This document shows positions 46,282 through 54,538 of a DNA stretch of 64,000 nucleotides, in pieces. Below the pieces are notes generated by a model. That model was not told the DNA's origin. It worked only from the letters and a program-made list of their open reading frames with translations, and searched no databases. The stretch comes from Schleiferiaceae bacterium (GTDB taxonomy: Bacteria; Bacteroidota; Bacteroidia; Flavobacteriales; Schleiferiaceae). The position numbers and the translations under genes were made by a program. Location of the stretch: positions 30,047 to 94,046 of the forward strand of contig JAQWXR010000050.1 in assembly GCA_029254375.1 (NCBI GenBank). Direction: 5' to 3'. Numbering within the stretch: the stretch's first letter is position 1; each line of letters begins with the position of its first letter.

Positions 46282-46792
46282 GGCACAAAGTTCGCTTAAG
46301 TTTCGCCTAGTTCTCGTAACTATTGTCACTCTTGCTTCAATACGTTTGCAAGGGACTACCATCCATGGACCAATAACAGATGTAGAGCCGGACTCTGTGT
46401 CATGGTCCGCGCTTGTGCAAGTCTATTCTCCGCTGTTCGGGGAGGACTACCGCGCTGGAGGAAAGTCCCCGGGGGGTTTTGATTGCTCCGGCCTACTCCA
46501 ATTCACCTTCGGGCAGCTGAATATTAAATTACCGGCGAGTTCCCGGGACTATGCCCATCAAGGCCAAGCAATCCTGCGGGACAGCCTTGTTGTCGGCGAC
46601 TTCCTCTTATTTTCCGGGCGTTCAGCGCAAGAAATCGGTCATGTTGGACTTTGCGTCGGGCTGAAGGATGGGCAGATTATCATGCTCCACAGCGCGACCC
46701 ATGGAGGCGTGTTGATCGAAAACTGGGTGGGTCAATCCTACTATGAACGCCGATTCCTCGGTGGACGAAGAATATTTACCTATGTCCCATGA
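46280..46792 (+). CDS. NlpC/P60 cysteine peptidase, secreted
   Basis: A 170-residue protein from ATG 46280 with a signal peptide (MAQSSLKFRLVLVTIVTLASI). GFDCSGLLQF carries the catalytic Cys 69, EIGHVGLCVG the His 121 and LHSATHGG the third polar residue, His 137. Enzymes of this family cut D-Glu/diaminopimelate bonds in peptidoglycan stem peptides. The short single-domain form lacks SH3 or LysM targeting domains. The start codon shares bases with the start of the divergent HMA-MauE gene; TAAATTCG, nine bases upstream, is a weak promoter box. It overlaps the next gene by ATGA. Confidence 0.88.
   Translation: MAQSSLKFRLVLVTIVTLASIRLQGTTIHGPITDVEPDSVSWSALVQVYSPLFGEDYRAGGKSPGGFDCSGLLQFTFGQLNIKLPASSRDYAHQGQAILRDSLVVGDFLLFSGRSAQEIGHVGLCVGLKDGQIIMLHSATHGGVLIENWVGQSYYERRFLGGRRIFTYVP
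46286..46293 (-). promoter_or_regulatory. -7 box of the HMA-MauE gene, abutting its start
   Basis: On the minus strand GAACTTTG (seven of eight matches to TAnnTTTG) ends 4 bases before ATG 46281, predicting a leaderless message. This box lies inside the coding sequence of the divergent NlpC gene. Confidence 0.5.
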
Positions 46793-47127
46793 ACTTTTGT
46801 ATCAAGTGTATTCTTTGGCTCTCCTTGAGCATTTGCTTCGCCTGTGAGCCTTCGCTCAAGCCTGCTCCAGAATGTCTCGATCATTCATTGACCCAGTTCA
46901 AAACATGGTGCTGTAGCCAAGGCGCGGCCATCGACTCCTATAATTTTCAGGGGCAGACCGTTTATCTTTTCGATCCAGGGCTTTGCGGAGGAGATTTTCC
47001 CAATTACGTTCTTGATGGGCAATGTGATACCCTGGGTTTTTTGGGTGGAATCGCTGGATTTACGGAGATAAACGGTCAGCCATTTATGGCCAATGCCCAG
47101 TTTCAATATCGCCTCTGGAGCAATTAA
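46789..47127 (+). CDS. Small Cys-rich lipoprotein (DUF6970-like?)
   Basis: A 112-residue protein with a lipoprotein signal (MNFCIKCILWLSLSICFACE). The mature part has several Cys residues, including WCCSQG and DPGLCGGDFPNYVLDGQCDTLGFLGGIAG, and an YNFQGQTVYLFDPG stretch similar to a small Bacteroidota lipoprotein family (I think DUF6970). The function is unknown. It is translated from an ATGA overlap with the NlpC gene, so it may be periplasmic and act with it. Confidence 0.6.
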   Translation: MNFCIKCILWLSLSICFACEPSLKPAPECLDHSLTQFKTWCCSQGAAIDSYNFQGQTVYLFDPGLCGGDFPNYVLDGQCDTLGFLGGIAGFTEINGQPFMANAQFQYRLWSN

Positions 47128-47144
47128 ACCGAGTTGATTGGCCC

Positions 47145-47152
47145 TACCTTTG
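47145..47152 (+). promoter_or_regulatory. -7 box of the dehydrogenase-peptidase fusion gene
   Basis: TACCTTTG is a perfect TAnnTTTG match ending 5 bases before ATG 47158, predicting a leaderless or near-leaderless message. The -33 element is not clear. Confidence 0.6.
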
Positions 47153-47157
47153 ATTCT

Positions 47158-50100
47158 ATGAGAATTGGATTGATTCGCGAAGGAAAAACACCGCCAGACC
47201 GCCGGGCTGTGCTGAGCCCCGCGCAATGCGCCGAGCTCATTGCCTCGCAGCCAGGCTTGGAAATTTGCGTAGAGCCTAGCCCAATTCGTTGCTACCCCGA
47301 TTCAGACTACCAGCAGGCGGGCTGCTATTTGGAGTCTGACCTTTCTAGCTGTGATGTCATTCTTGGCGTCAAAGAGGTACCTATCGCTCAACTGCAAAAG
47401 AATGCCACGCATTTTTTCTTTTCTCATACCTATAAGGAACAGCCCTATAACCGCAGTTTGCTCAAAGCTTGCCTGCAAAAGCAGGTCCGCCTCATCGATT
47501 GGGAGCTGATCAAGCTTCACGGACAACGACTCATTGGTTTTGGTCAATATGCTGGACTTGTCGGAGCGTATGAAGCATTACGGGGTTACATTCAGATGAA
47601 ACATCTTCAGAGCCTTCCTTCAGCCGTTGAATTAGCCTGGGTTGCCGATCTAAAGGCCCAACTCCATGCCCACCCCAAAGGAAACTGGAAAGTCCTTTTA
47701 ACCGGTCGTGGGCGCGTGGGTAACGGGGCGAGAGAAATGCTTTTAGCCGGCGGTTTCAACGAAGTGGAGCCGCTCGATTTTTTGAACACCTCAGCCATGG
47801 ATGGTCCAATTTTCACCATCCTCAATACGGAAAACTATGTCAAGCGCTCGGATGGTGGAGCTTTCGAAAAATCCAGATTTTACAGCCATCCGGAAGAATT
47901 CACTCAGGCATTCTTTCCGTATGCCTGTGCTGCAGATATTTACCTTCCTTGCCATTATTGGAAAGAAGGTAGTCCCCATTTTTTCAGCCGAGAAGATGCC
48001 CAACATTCCGATTTTTCCATAGAATTTATCGGAGATATTAGCTGTGACATCGCCGGACCCATCCCCTCAACGCTGAGGCCCAGCACCATGGCAGATCCAT
48101 TTTACGCATGGGATGCACATAGCGGAAAGGAAGTAGCCCTAGGGCAGCCTGGAAGTATTGGCGTCCTCGCCGTGGACAACCTTCCAAGTGCCGTCCCAGG
48201 AGATGCCACCACGGGCTTTGGTGAGCAATTTATCCAGCATGTGTTTCCTGCGCTTTTGAACCGCGACAAGGATGGTATTTTGGCCCACGCTACCGAATGC
48301 CAAGAAGGACGCTTAAGTCCAACATTTGCTAAACTGGATAGCTATGTAAATGGTATGGATTTCCCAATTTGGGATTCCATTCAATGGGAAATGGCCATGG
48401 ATGCAGGCCTGACCGAAGCACACCTCGCACTTCAGGCCTTGGAATCATCTACCGGCCCAGCCACTTTTGAAAATGTCATTGTTGCCCTAGAGGAACTAAG
48501 CCATTCCTTGGACCGTGTGGCAGAGCGCTTGTTTAATTACAATTCAGCCTGCACGAACTCAGAGATTCAAGCCTTGACGAAGGTCTACGCGCCACAACTC
48601 ACTGCCCTCAGCAATGACATTCGCATGAATCCAAAAGTCTTCGCCAAGGTGCAAACGGTTTATGAAACTACGAGCGGTCTTGACCCAGCCTCACAGATGC
48701 TCTTGGAGAAAACGTTCAAAGGCTTTGCCCGAAATGGGGCCTTGCTCGATGCGGATGGCCAAGCCAAATTGCGCAATCTCGATGAACGACTGAGTCAATT
48801 GGGATTAGAATTCTCTGAGCATATTCTGGCGGACACTGAAGGATGGCATTTACCAATTTTGGAGGCAGATTTGGCCGGTCTACCCGAGTCTATTTCTCAA
48901 ATGGCGGCGCAAGCAGCCAAAAGTAGAGACCTGAGTGGCTGGCTTCTCACACTGGATGCCCCGCTATATATGGGGTTCATGACCTATTCTGAAAACCGGT
49001 CCTTGCGCAAAACCCTCTGGCAAGCCTATGGTCAGCGGGCTGCCCGAGGGGACGCTAACGACAATCAAGAACATGTTCTCAAAATTGCCAATCTTCGACG
49101 GGAACGAGCACAATTGCTCGGCTATTCAAGCCATGCCCATTTTGTTTTAGAAGAGCGCATGGCCGGACAACCCGAGACTGTTCTGGTCTTTTTAAATGAT
49201 ATGCTCGCCAAATCCAAGCCCTATGCTGAGAAGGAAATGCAAGATCTTCGTGACTTTGCTTTGACTCATTGCCAACTCCAAACGATGGAGCGTTGGGATG
49301 CCGCCTACGTGAGCGAAAAGTTCAAGAAAGCCTCTTTGGAGTTTGACGACGAGATGACGAAGGTCTATTTCCCCTTGCCTCGCGTTCAAGCCTGGGCTTT
49401 TGACGTGGCGAAACGCCTCTATGGCTTAGACTTCCAATCTTCCCAAGCGACCAGCTACCACCCAGATAATCAAGTATTTGATGTGCGTGATCAGGATGGC
49501 CACTGGGTGGCCCATCTACATGCTGATTGGCATCCCCGAAAAGGAAAGCGAAACGGCGCCTGGATGACTTCTTATCGATCTGCCCGAGTCTGTCAAGGCT
49601 TGCGCGATTATCCGATTATCTCCATGGTAGGAAATTTTAGTCCAGCCGTGGGAGATCAACCTGCCTTGCTCACTTTTAATGAAGTGCTAACCTTATTCCA
49701 TGAATTTGGCCACGCCCTTCATGGCATGTTGGGATTTGGACGCTACGCCAGTCTGACAGGCACCTCGGTGCGCTGGGACTTTGTTGAGCTCCCCTCCCAG
49801 TTCATGGAAAACTGGTGCTATCAAGCCAAAGAGTTAGCCCAATGGGCGCGGCATTACCAAACAGGGGAAGCGATGCCTTCAGACATTCTAGATCGCATCC
49901 AAGCCAGTCAGAGTTTTCTTGAAGGTATGGCCACTGTTCGACAACTTGGTTTTGGACTATTGGACATGGCTTGGCACCACCGAGTCGAGGCGATTACGCA
50001 AGGGGATGTGCTCGAGAAAGATGCCCTATCTGCCGTGGAACTCTGGCCGCAAACTCACGAGAATTTGATGTCTCCTGCCTTTTCACACATTTTTGCAGGA

Positions 50101-50325
50101 GGCTATTCGGCAGGATACTACTCCTATAAGTGGGCGGAAGTGCTTGATGCCGATGCCTTTGAGCGCTTTCAAGAAGAGGACGGCCAGGAAACCCAGGTAG
50201 CATCTGACTTTAAAGCCTTGCTCTCCGCAGGCGGGAGTATCGACCCAATGGAACTTTACACACGATTCCGTGGACGCCAACCTCGTCCTGAGGCCCTTCT
50301 CAAACGTGCCGGACTCCATGGCTGA
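47158..50325 (+). CDS. Fusion: NAD(P) dehydrogenase (AlaDH/saccharopine type) + M3 oligopeptidase
   Basis: One unbroken 1,055-residue frame. Residues 1-399 resemble lysine-forming saccharopine dehydrogenase/alanine dehydrogenase-like proteins (MRIGLIREGKTPPDRRAVLSP; Rossmann loop TGRGRVGNGA near 182-191) and end LSPTFAKLDSYVNG. Residue 400 is a Met that begins a complete M3 metallopeptidase (about 656 residues) with FENVIVALEELSHSLDRV, the zinc motif HEFGH (848-852) and E877 in DFVELPSQFMENW as third ligand. Both halves keep their active-site motifs. Either a true gene fusion or an assembly indel joined them: a TAA occurs one base out of frame at 48347-48349. The next gene, rsmA, overlaps by 8 bases. 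Confidence 0.85.
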   Translation: MRIGLIREGKTPPDRRAVLSPAQCAELIASQPGLEICVEPSPIRCYPDSDYQQAGCYLESDLSSCDVILGVKEVPIAQLQKNATHFFFSHTYKEQPYNRSLLKACLQKQVRLIDWELIKLHGQRLIGFGQYAGLVGAYEALRGYIQMKHLQSLPSAVELAWVADLKAQLHAHPKGNWKVLLTGRGRVGNGAREMLLAGGFNEVEPLDFLNTSAMDGPIFTILNTENYVKRSDGGAFEKSRFYSHPEEFTQAFFPYACAADIYLPCHYWKEGSPHFFSREDAQHSDFSIEFIGDISCDIAGPIPSTLRPSTMADPFYAWDAHSGKEVALGQPGSIGVLAVDNLPSAVPGDATTGFGEQFIQHVFPALLNRDKDGILAHATECQEGRLSPTFAKLDSYVNGMDFPIWDSIQWEMAMDAGLTEAHLALQALESSTGPATFENVIVALEELSHSLDRVAERLFNYNSACTNSEIQALTKVYAPQLTALSNDIRMNPKVFAKVQTVYETTSGLDPASQMLLEKTFKGFARNGALLDADGQAKLRNLDERLSQLGLEFSEHILADTEGWHLPILEADLAGLPESISQMAAQAAKSRDLSGWLLTLDAPLYMGFMTYSENRSLRKTLWQAYGQRAARGDANDNQEHVLKIANLRRERAQLLGYSSHAHFVLEERMAGQPETVLVFLNDMLAKSKPYAEKEMQDLRDFALTHCQLQTMERWDAAYVSEKFKKASLEFDDEMTKVYFPLPRVQAWAFDVAKRLYGLDFQSSQATSYHPDNQVFDVRDQDGHWVAHLHADWHPRKGKRNGAWMTSYRSARVCQGLRDYPIISMVGNFSPAVGDQPALLTFNEVLTLFHEFGHALHGMLGFGRYASLTGTSVRWDFVELPSQFMENWCYQAKELAQWARHYQTGEAMPSDILDRIQASQSFLEGMATVRQLGFGLLDMAWHHRVEAITQGDVLEKDALSAVELWPQTHENLMSPAFSHIFAGGYSAGYYSYKWAEVLDADAFERFQEEDGQETQVASDFKALLSAGGSIDPMELYTRFRGRQPRPEALLKRAGLHG

Positions 50326-51139
50326 AATTCGCGCTAAAAAATCCCTTGGCCAGCACTTTTTGCGCGACCTCAGCGCTGCCGAACGCATGGCAGACCAGCT
50401 ATCCTTGATGGGATACGAAAGAGTATTGGAAGTGGGGCCAGGAACCGGAGTTCTCACGCAATATTTGGCAAAAAAAGAAATTGAATTGCACGCCATTGAG
50501 CTCGATCGGGAAAGCATCCCAGTGCTTCAGAGCAAATTCCCTGCCCTCAGCGCTCGACTTTACCACGCAGATCTACTTCGATGGACTCTCCCCGAAGGTT
50601 TGGCTGATGCTCCCTTCGCATTAATTGGAAACTACCCCTACAATATATCTACGCAGATTGTCTTTTGGATGATTGATCGACGCGATCAAATCCCAGAAAT
50701 GATTGGTATGTTCCAAAAAGAAGTCGCCCAGCGCCTCGCTGCAGGCCCTGGCAGCAAGATTTATGGCATTACTTCGGTACTCACCCAAGCCTATTATGAG
50801 GTAGACTATTTATTCACCTTGGACGAGGGAGCATTTGATCCGCCCCCTAAGGTGAAATCCGGCGTGATTCATTGCGTTCGAAAGGCTGAAATGCCGGAGG
50901 TGAATCCCAAGTACCTATCCCTTGTCGTCAAGACAGCATTCAACCAAAGGAGAAAAACCCTTCGAAACGCGTTGAAATCCCTTAATTTTGCGGAGACAGG
51001 ACCGATGGAGTCGCTAGCTCAGCGCCGCGCTGAACAACTAGATGTGCATGAATTCATCGCCCTGGCACAAAGTATGACCCATGGCGTTCCAAATCACCCC
51101 GGACTACATCAAGGCCCTGCGCCAACACCTGGAGGATAA
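50318..51139 (+). CDS. rsmA: 16S rRNA (adenine1518/1519-N6,N6)-dimethyltransferase
   Basis: A 273-residue protein from ATG 50318. AKKSLGQHFLRD and VLEVGPGTGVLTQYLAKK form SAM motif I, ALIGNYPYNISTQ is the catalytic NxPY motif IV, and FDPPPKVKSGVI and TAFNQRRKTLRNAL are family hallmarks. It dimethylates two adenines near the 16S 3' end. The last 20 or so residues (SMTHGVPNHPG...) are out-of-family and come from reading into the mgtE start: the genes overlap by 59 bases. Confidence 0.95.
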   Translation: MAEIRAKKSLGQHFLRDLSAAERMADQLSLMGYERVLEVGPGTGVLTQYLAKKEIELHAIELDRESIPVLQSKFPALSARLYHADLLRWTLPEGLADAPFALIGNYPYNISTQIVFWMIDRRDQIPEMIGMFQKEVAQRLAAGPGSKIYGITSVLTQAYYEVDYLFTLDEGAFDPPPKVKSGVIHCVRKAEMPEVNPKYLSLVVKTAFNQRRKTLRNALKSLNFAETGPMESLAQRRAEQLDVHEFIALAQSMTHGVPNHPGLHQGPAPTPGG

Positions 51140-52427
51140 AAACTTCGCCGGGCTAGAAAGCCTATTACTCGATTTACACGCGGCAGACGTCGCAGAAATT
51201 GCACAGAGCCTCGACGCCGACCAGGCGTTTGAACTGATGCAAACCCTTGGCTCAGAGCGTTTTTCTGATGTCATCGTTTATTTTGACGAGGACCGCCGAG
51301 GAGAAATTTTAGAAAACTTTACCGGAAAGCAAATTGCGCAGGTCGTCGTGGATAACATGGATACTGACGATGCGGCGGATTTGATTTCGGAGTTGCCGGA
51401 AGCCAAAAAACGCGAAGTTCTATCCAACCTCGAGGATCTGGACCTCGCCAAGGATTTGGCTGATCTTCTCACCCATGCAGAAGGGACTGCAGGGGCCTTA
51501 ATGGCCACTGAATTGGTTAAGGTCAATGAAAATTGGACGGTACTTCGTTGTGTCCGTGAAATGCGACGCCAAGCCGAAGATGTCGATGTGGTGCATGCCG
51601 TCTATGTGGTGGATGACCACGACGTGCTCCTTGGCTCCCTTTCTCTCAAGAAACTCTTGACCACCAGCACACGCACCCCGATCTCCGAAGTGTTTGAGCG
51701 CAAAGCGCGCTCCGTAACCTCGACTACCGAAGACCAAGAGGTGGCGCGGATCATGAAGAAATATGACCTCTTCGTCATTCCGGTCGTTGACGAATTAGGA
51801 AGACTTTTAGGCCGTATTACCCTGGATGACGTGGTCGATGTCATTCAAGAAGAAGCTGACAGCAATTACCAGTTGATGTCCGGTCTTTCGGATGAAGTAA
51901 CCAACACCGATGGACTTTTTGAGACAACCCGTGCGCGACTTCCGTGGCTGCTGGTAGGGCTTCTCGGAGGGGTTCTCACATCGACGGTCATCGCGGGCAA
52001 TGAGAGTCAATTGATTCTCATTCCGCAAATCGCTTTCTTCATGCCTTTGATTGCCGCCATGGGCGGAAATGTGGGGGTACAATCCTCGGCGATTGTGGTT
52101 CAGGCCATTGCAAATTCTACCTTGCAGAAAAATCTTTGGACCCGACTGAGCCGTGAATTAGGGGTGGGCATCTTCAACGGTTTAATCTGTTCCCTTGTGA
52201 TTGTACTTTATAGCTGGGGGATGGGGCACGGATTGCTCTTCGCCGCTGCTGTAGGAAGTTCCCTTTTGGCGGTCATTTTATTTGCCAGCTTATTCGGCAC
52301 AGCCATTCCCTGGGTTCTAGACCACTATGGAGTCGATCCAGCCCTAGCTACCGGGCCATTTATTACCACGACGAATGACGTTTTGGGGCTCAGCATCTAT
52401 TTCGCGATCGCCAACGCACTGTTGTGA
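51081..52427 (+). CDS. mgtE: Magnesium transporter MgtE
   Basis: A 448-residue protein with the three MgtE parts: an N-domain of helical repeats (about 1-130, NMDTDDAADLISELPEAKKREVL), two CBS domains (about 135-255) and five membrane helices (about 280-448) with MPLIAAMGGNVGVQSSAIVV, the family's pore signature. It imports Mg2+ and is gated by cytoplasmic Mg2+ binding to the N and CBS domains. It overlaps rsmA by 59 bases and the SerA-like gene by GTGA. Confidence 0.95.
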   Translation: MAFQITPDYIKALRQHLEDKNFAGLESLLLDLHAADVAEIAQSLDADQAFELMQTLGSERFSDVIVYFDEDRRGEILENFTGKQIAQVVVDNMDTDDAADLISELPEAKKREVLSNLEDLDLAKDLADLLTHAEGTAGALMATELVKVNENWTVLRCVREMRRQAEDVDVVHAVYVVDDHDVLLGSLSLKKLLTTSTRTPISEVFERKARSVTSTTEDQEVARIMKKYDLFVIPVVDELGRLLGRITLDDVVDVIQEEADSNYQLMSGLSDEVTNTDGLFETTRARLPWLLVGLLGGVLTSTVIAGNESQLILIPQIAFFMPLIAAMGGNVGVQSSAIVVQAIANSTLQKNLWTRLSRELGVGIFNGLICSLVIVLYSWGMGHGLLFAAAVGSSLLAVILFASLFGTAIPWVLDHYGVDPALATGPFITTTNDVLGLSIYFAIANALL

Positions 52428-53359
52428 AGCGAGTCCTCGCCATTGATTCCACCGATGCTGGCTTAGAATCTGGCTTGGAATCTGCTGGTTTCACCGTCCT
52501 TAGGGAATACCAGACCAGCGAAGCGGACTTAGGGCCTTCCTTGGCCGAAGTGCAAGGTTTACTCCTTCGCAGTCGCATTCGCATCAGTTCTGCCTTTCTT
52601 GAACGCGCACCCCAATTGAAATGGATTGGTCGCTTGGGTTCAGGGGTAGAAAATATTGACCACGAGGCCGCCAAGGCGCAAGGAATTCGGCTCTTTAGCG
52701 CCCCCGAAGGCAACCGAACTTCCTTAGGGGAGCACGCCATGGGTATGCTTTTGGCCTTAGCCCACCGCATTGTTACTTCTAACCAAGAGGTGCTTCAAGG
52801 AGAATGGAATCGTGCTTCCAATACGGGCTGGGAGCTGGAAGGCTCCACCGTAGGTATCATTGGATTTGGTCACATGGGCTCCGCCTTTGCACAACGCTTA
52901 CAGGGCTTTGGCGTTCGAATTCTCGCCTATGACAAGTATAAAACGGGCTATGCCCCGAGCTATGTGAGTGAATGTAGCCTGAAACACGTTCTAGCTCAGA
53001 GCGATGTACTTAGCTTTCACCTTCCCTTAACGGAGGAAACCCAAGGCTTTGTCAAATCCAAGCTCCTGGGACATTGCAGCAATAAGCCCATCCTGCTCAA
53101 CACGAGTCGAGGTGCTGTTATTCGCACGAAGGATGTTTGGGAGGCCATTCAATCCGGGCAATTGCGCGGGGCAGCCTTGGATGTAGTGGACGTAGAGAAA
53201 CGATCGCTCGAAGGCCTGGAGGCCCTTCCTGCTTGGTGGAAGGAATTCATCCATGACCCTAGAGTCCTCATTACCCCCCATATTGCTGGTTGGTCAGAGC
53301 AATCTTTCCCTAAAATGGGCCAAGTTTTGTTAAGGAAAATTTTACATGAATTTGCTTAA
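52424..53359 (+). CDS. D-isomer-specific 2-hydroxyacid dehydrogenase (SerA-like)
   Basis: A 311-residue protein with a GTG start overlapping the mgtE stop (GTGA). GIIGFGHMGSAFAQRL is the NAD-binding loop; LLNTSRGAVI carries the catalytic Arg, LDVVDVEK the Glu position and ITPHIAGWSEQ the His. It resembles the short form of 3-phosphoglycerate dehydrogenase, lacking ACT domains, so it may make 3-phosphohydroxypyruvate for serine, but other 2-hydroxyacids are possible. Confidence 0.85.
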   Translation: MKRVLAIDSTDAGLESGLESAGFTVLREYQTSEADLGPSLAEVQGLLLRSRIRISSAFLERAPQLKWIGRLGSGVENIDHEAAKAQGIRLFSAPEGNRTSLGEHAMGMLLALAHRIVTSNQEVLQGEWNRASNTGWELEGSTVGIIGFGHMGSAFAQRLQGFGVRILAYDKYKTGYAPSYVSECSLKHVLAQSDVLSFHLPLTEETQGFVKSKLLGHCSNKPILLNTSRGAVIRTKDVWEAIQSGQLRGAALDVVDVEKRSLEGLEALPAWWKEFIHDPRVLITPHIAGWSEQSFPKMGQVLLRKILHEFA

Positions 53360-53381
53360 TGTAAATTTTTTGTTAACTTTG
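53351..53381 (+). promoter_or_regulatory. Full-consensus Bacteroidota promoter (TTTG-N19-TAACTTTG)
   Basis: TTTG at 53351-53354, 19 bases, then TAACTTTG at 53374-53381: a perfect match to the -33/-7 consensus with ideal spacing, in an AT-rich stretch right across the end of the SerA-like gene. The start codon ATG 53400 follows 18 bases later. Confidence 0.8.
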
Positions 53382-53399
53382 ACTTAAGTAATCCTTAAT

Positions 53400-53795
53400 A
53401 TGGACGCCATGAAAGCAAAGATTTTTCTCGTGGCGCTGTTAAGCACCGGGCTGATGACCATCTCTCAAGCCCAGGACATGCGCCCCGAACAAGGAACAAC
53501 AACCTACCAGTTGGTGGATGCCAACTTGATTAAAGTGACGGAAACTTCCGGAAACTATTTCCACGTGACTCCAGAGGGAATCCGCGAAGGCGCCTTCCTA
53601 ATGAATGAATCCATCGATGAATCCACGGCAGTGACCGTCCAAGGTCAAATGAGCCAAGGCAAGTACATCGGCCGTGTTTTTTATCGTTTAAATGGGGAAA
53701 TCGCCATGATCCGCGTCTATGACGAGCACGGGCAGTTGACCAAAACAACTCGGATGCACGATGTGTCCTGGGGAGCTACATTGGCGCAGAACTAA
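53400..53795 (+). CDS. Small secreted protein, function unknown
   Basis: A 131-residue protein (128 if ATG 53409 is used) with a signal peptide ending near ISQAQ. The mature part is about 105 residues of predicted beta-strands (TTYQLVDANLIKVTETSGNYFHVTPEGIREGAFLMN; YIGRVFYRLNGEIAMIRVYDEHGQLTKTTRM). I do not recognise the family. It has the strongest promoter in the window and a hairpin terminator, so it is probably an abundant single-gene transcript. Confidence 0.7.
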   Translation: MDAMKAKIFLVALLSTGLMTISQAQDMRPEQGTTTYQLVDANLIKVTETSGNYFHVTPEGIREGAFLMNESIDESTAVTVQGQMSQGKYIGRVFYRLNGEIAMIRVYDEHGQLTKTTRMHDVSWGATLAQN

Positions 53796-53820
53796 GATTT
53801 GCTCCACCACCTTACCTTTA

Positions 53821-53853
53821 CGGGGAGCAATTTTGCTCCCCGTTTCTTTTTCT
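53821..53853 (+). terminator. Intrinsic terminator after the small secreted protein gene
   Basis: CGGGGAGCAA (53821-53830) pairs with TTGCTCCCCG (53833-53842), followed by TTTCTTTTTCT. It is a strong rho-independent terminator. Confidence 0.88.
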
Positions 53854-53878
53854 ACCCGCCGCAGAATACATTAGCGCC

Positions 53879-54538
53879 ATGAGATACTTCCTCCCCGCCC
53901 TCCTATTAGCTATGACTCTTCCCGCTATGGGACAACGCTCTTTACAGTCTTTGAACCTCAACGTCCACTTGGGTAGTTCAAATCACATTGGCGATTTTGC
54001 GACTGGCGACATCAACGCCATGCTGCAGGAAGCGCGTCCTGCCGGAGGTTTAGAATTTAGCTTTTACTCTGGCTCGCGTTGGGGATTTGGCGCGGAGCTT
54101 GACTATGGAACACTCTATGCCTCAAACGCCAACCACAAAGGAATTTTTACTGGAATCGATTTGAGTACGACCTACGTGACGGCCGCTTCGCGAATCACCT
54201 ACCATCTTCTTCCTTTTGGCAAATACTGGAAGCGCAATGGCATGACTCCTTATGTGTTCGGAACGCTAGGGGGATGCTTTAGTCAGTCCACCTACATGGA
54301 TGATGTCGCGTATCCGAGCAATATTACCTTTGACCCAGGAACCAACCTCAGTCCCACTCTGGGTGGAGGCCTTGGCTTCAAAACGCGTCACAGCGAGCAC
54401 CTATCTAGCACCATCGAGTATTATACAACTACTGTCCCTGGGGACCGATTGGAAGGATGGCATACGGCCGATGACAGCAGCTGGGATCGAATCACCGGTT
54501 TGCGCCTCGGATTAATCTATTCGTTCTACACCTGGTAA
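53879..54538 (+). CDS. Predicted outer-membrane beta-barrel protein
   Basis: A 219-residue protein with a signal peptide (MRYFLPALLLAMTLPAMGQ) and alternating amphipathic strands ending with an aromatic C-terminus (GLIYSFYTW). It resembles small Bacteroidota outer-membrane barrel proteins (DUF6089-like), function unknown. TACATTAG, three bases before ATG, is a weak promoter box. Its last 27 bases overlap the convergent acyltransferase gene. Confidence 0.7.
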   Translation: MRYFLPALLLAMTLPAMGQRSLQSLNLNVHLGSSNHIGDFATGDINAMLQEARPAGGLEFSFYSGSRWGFGAELDYGTLYASNANHKGIFTGIDLSTTYVTAASRITYHLLPFGKYWKRNGMTPYVFGTLGGCFSQSTYMDDVAYPSNITFDPGTNLSPTLGGGLGFKTRHSEHLSSTIEYYTTTVPGDRLEGWHTADDSSWDRITGLRLGLIYSFYTW

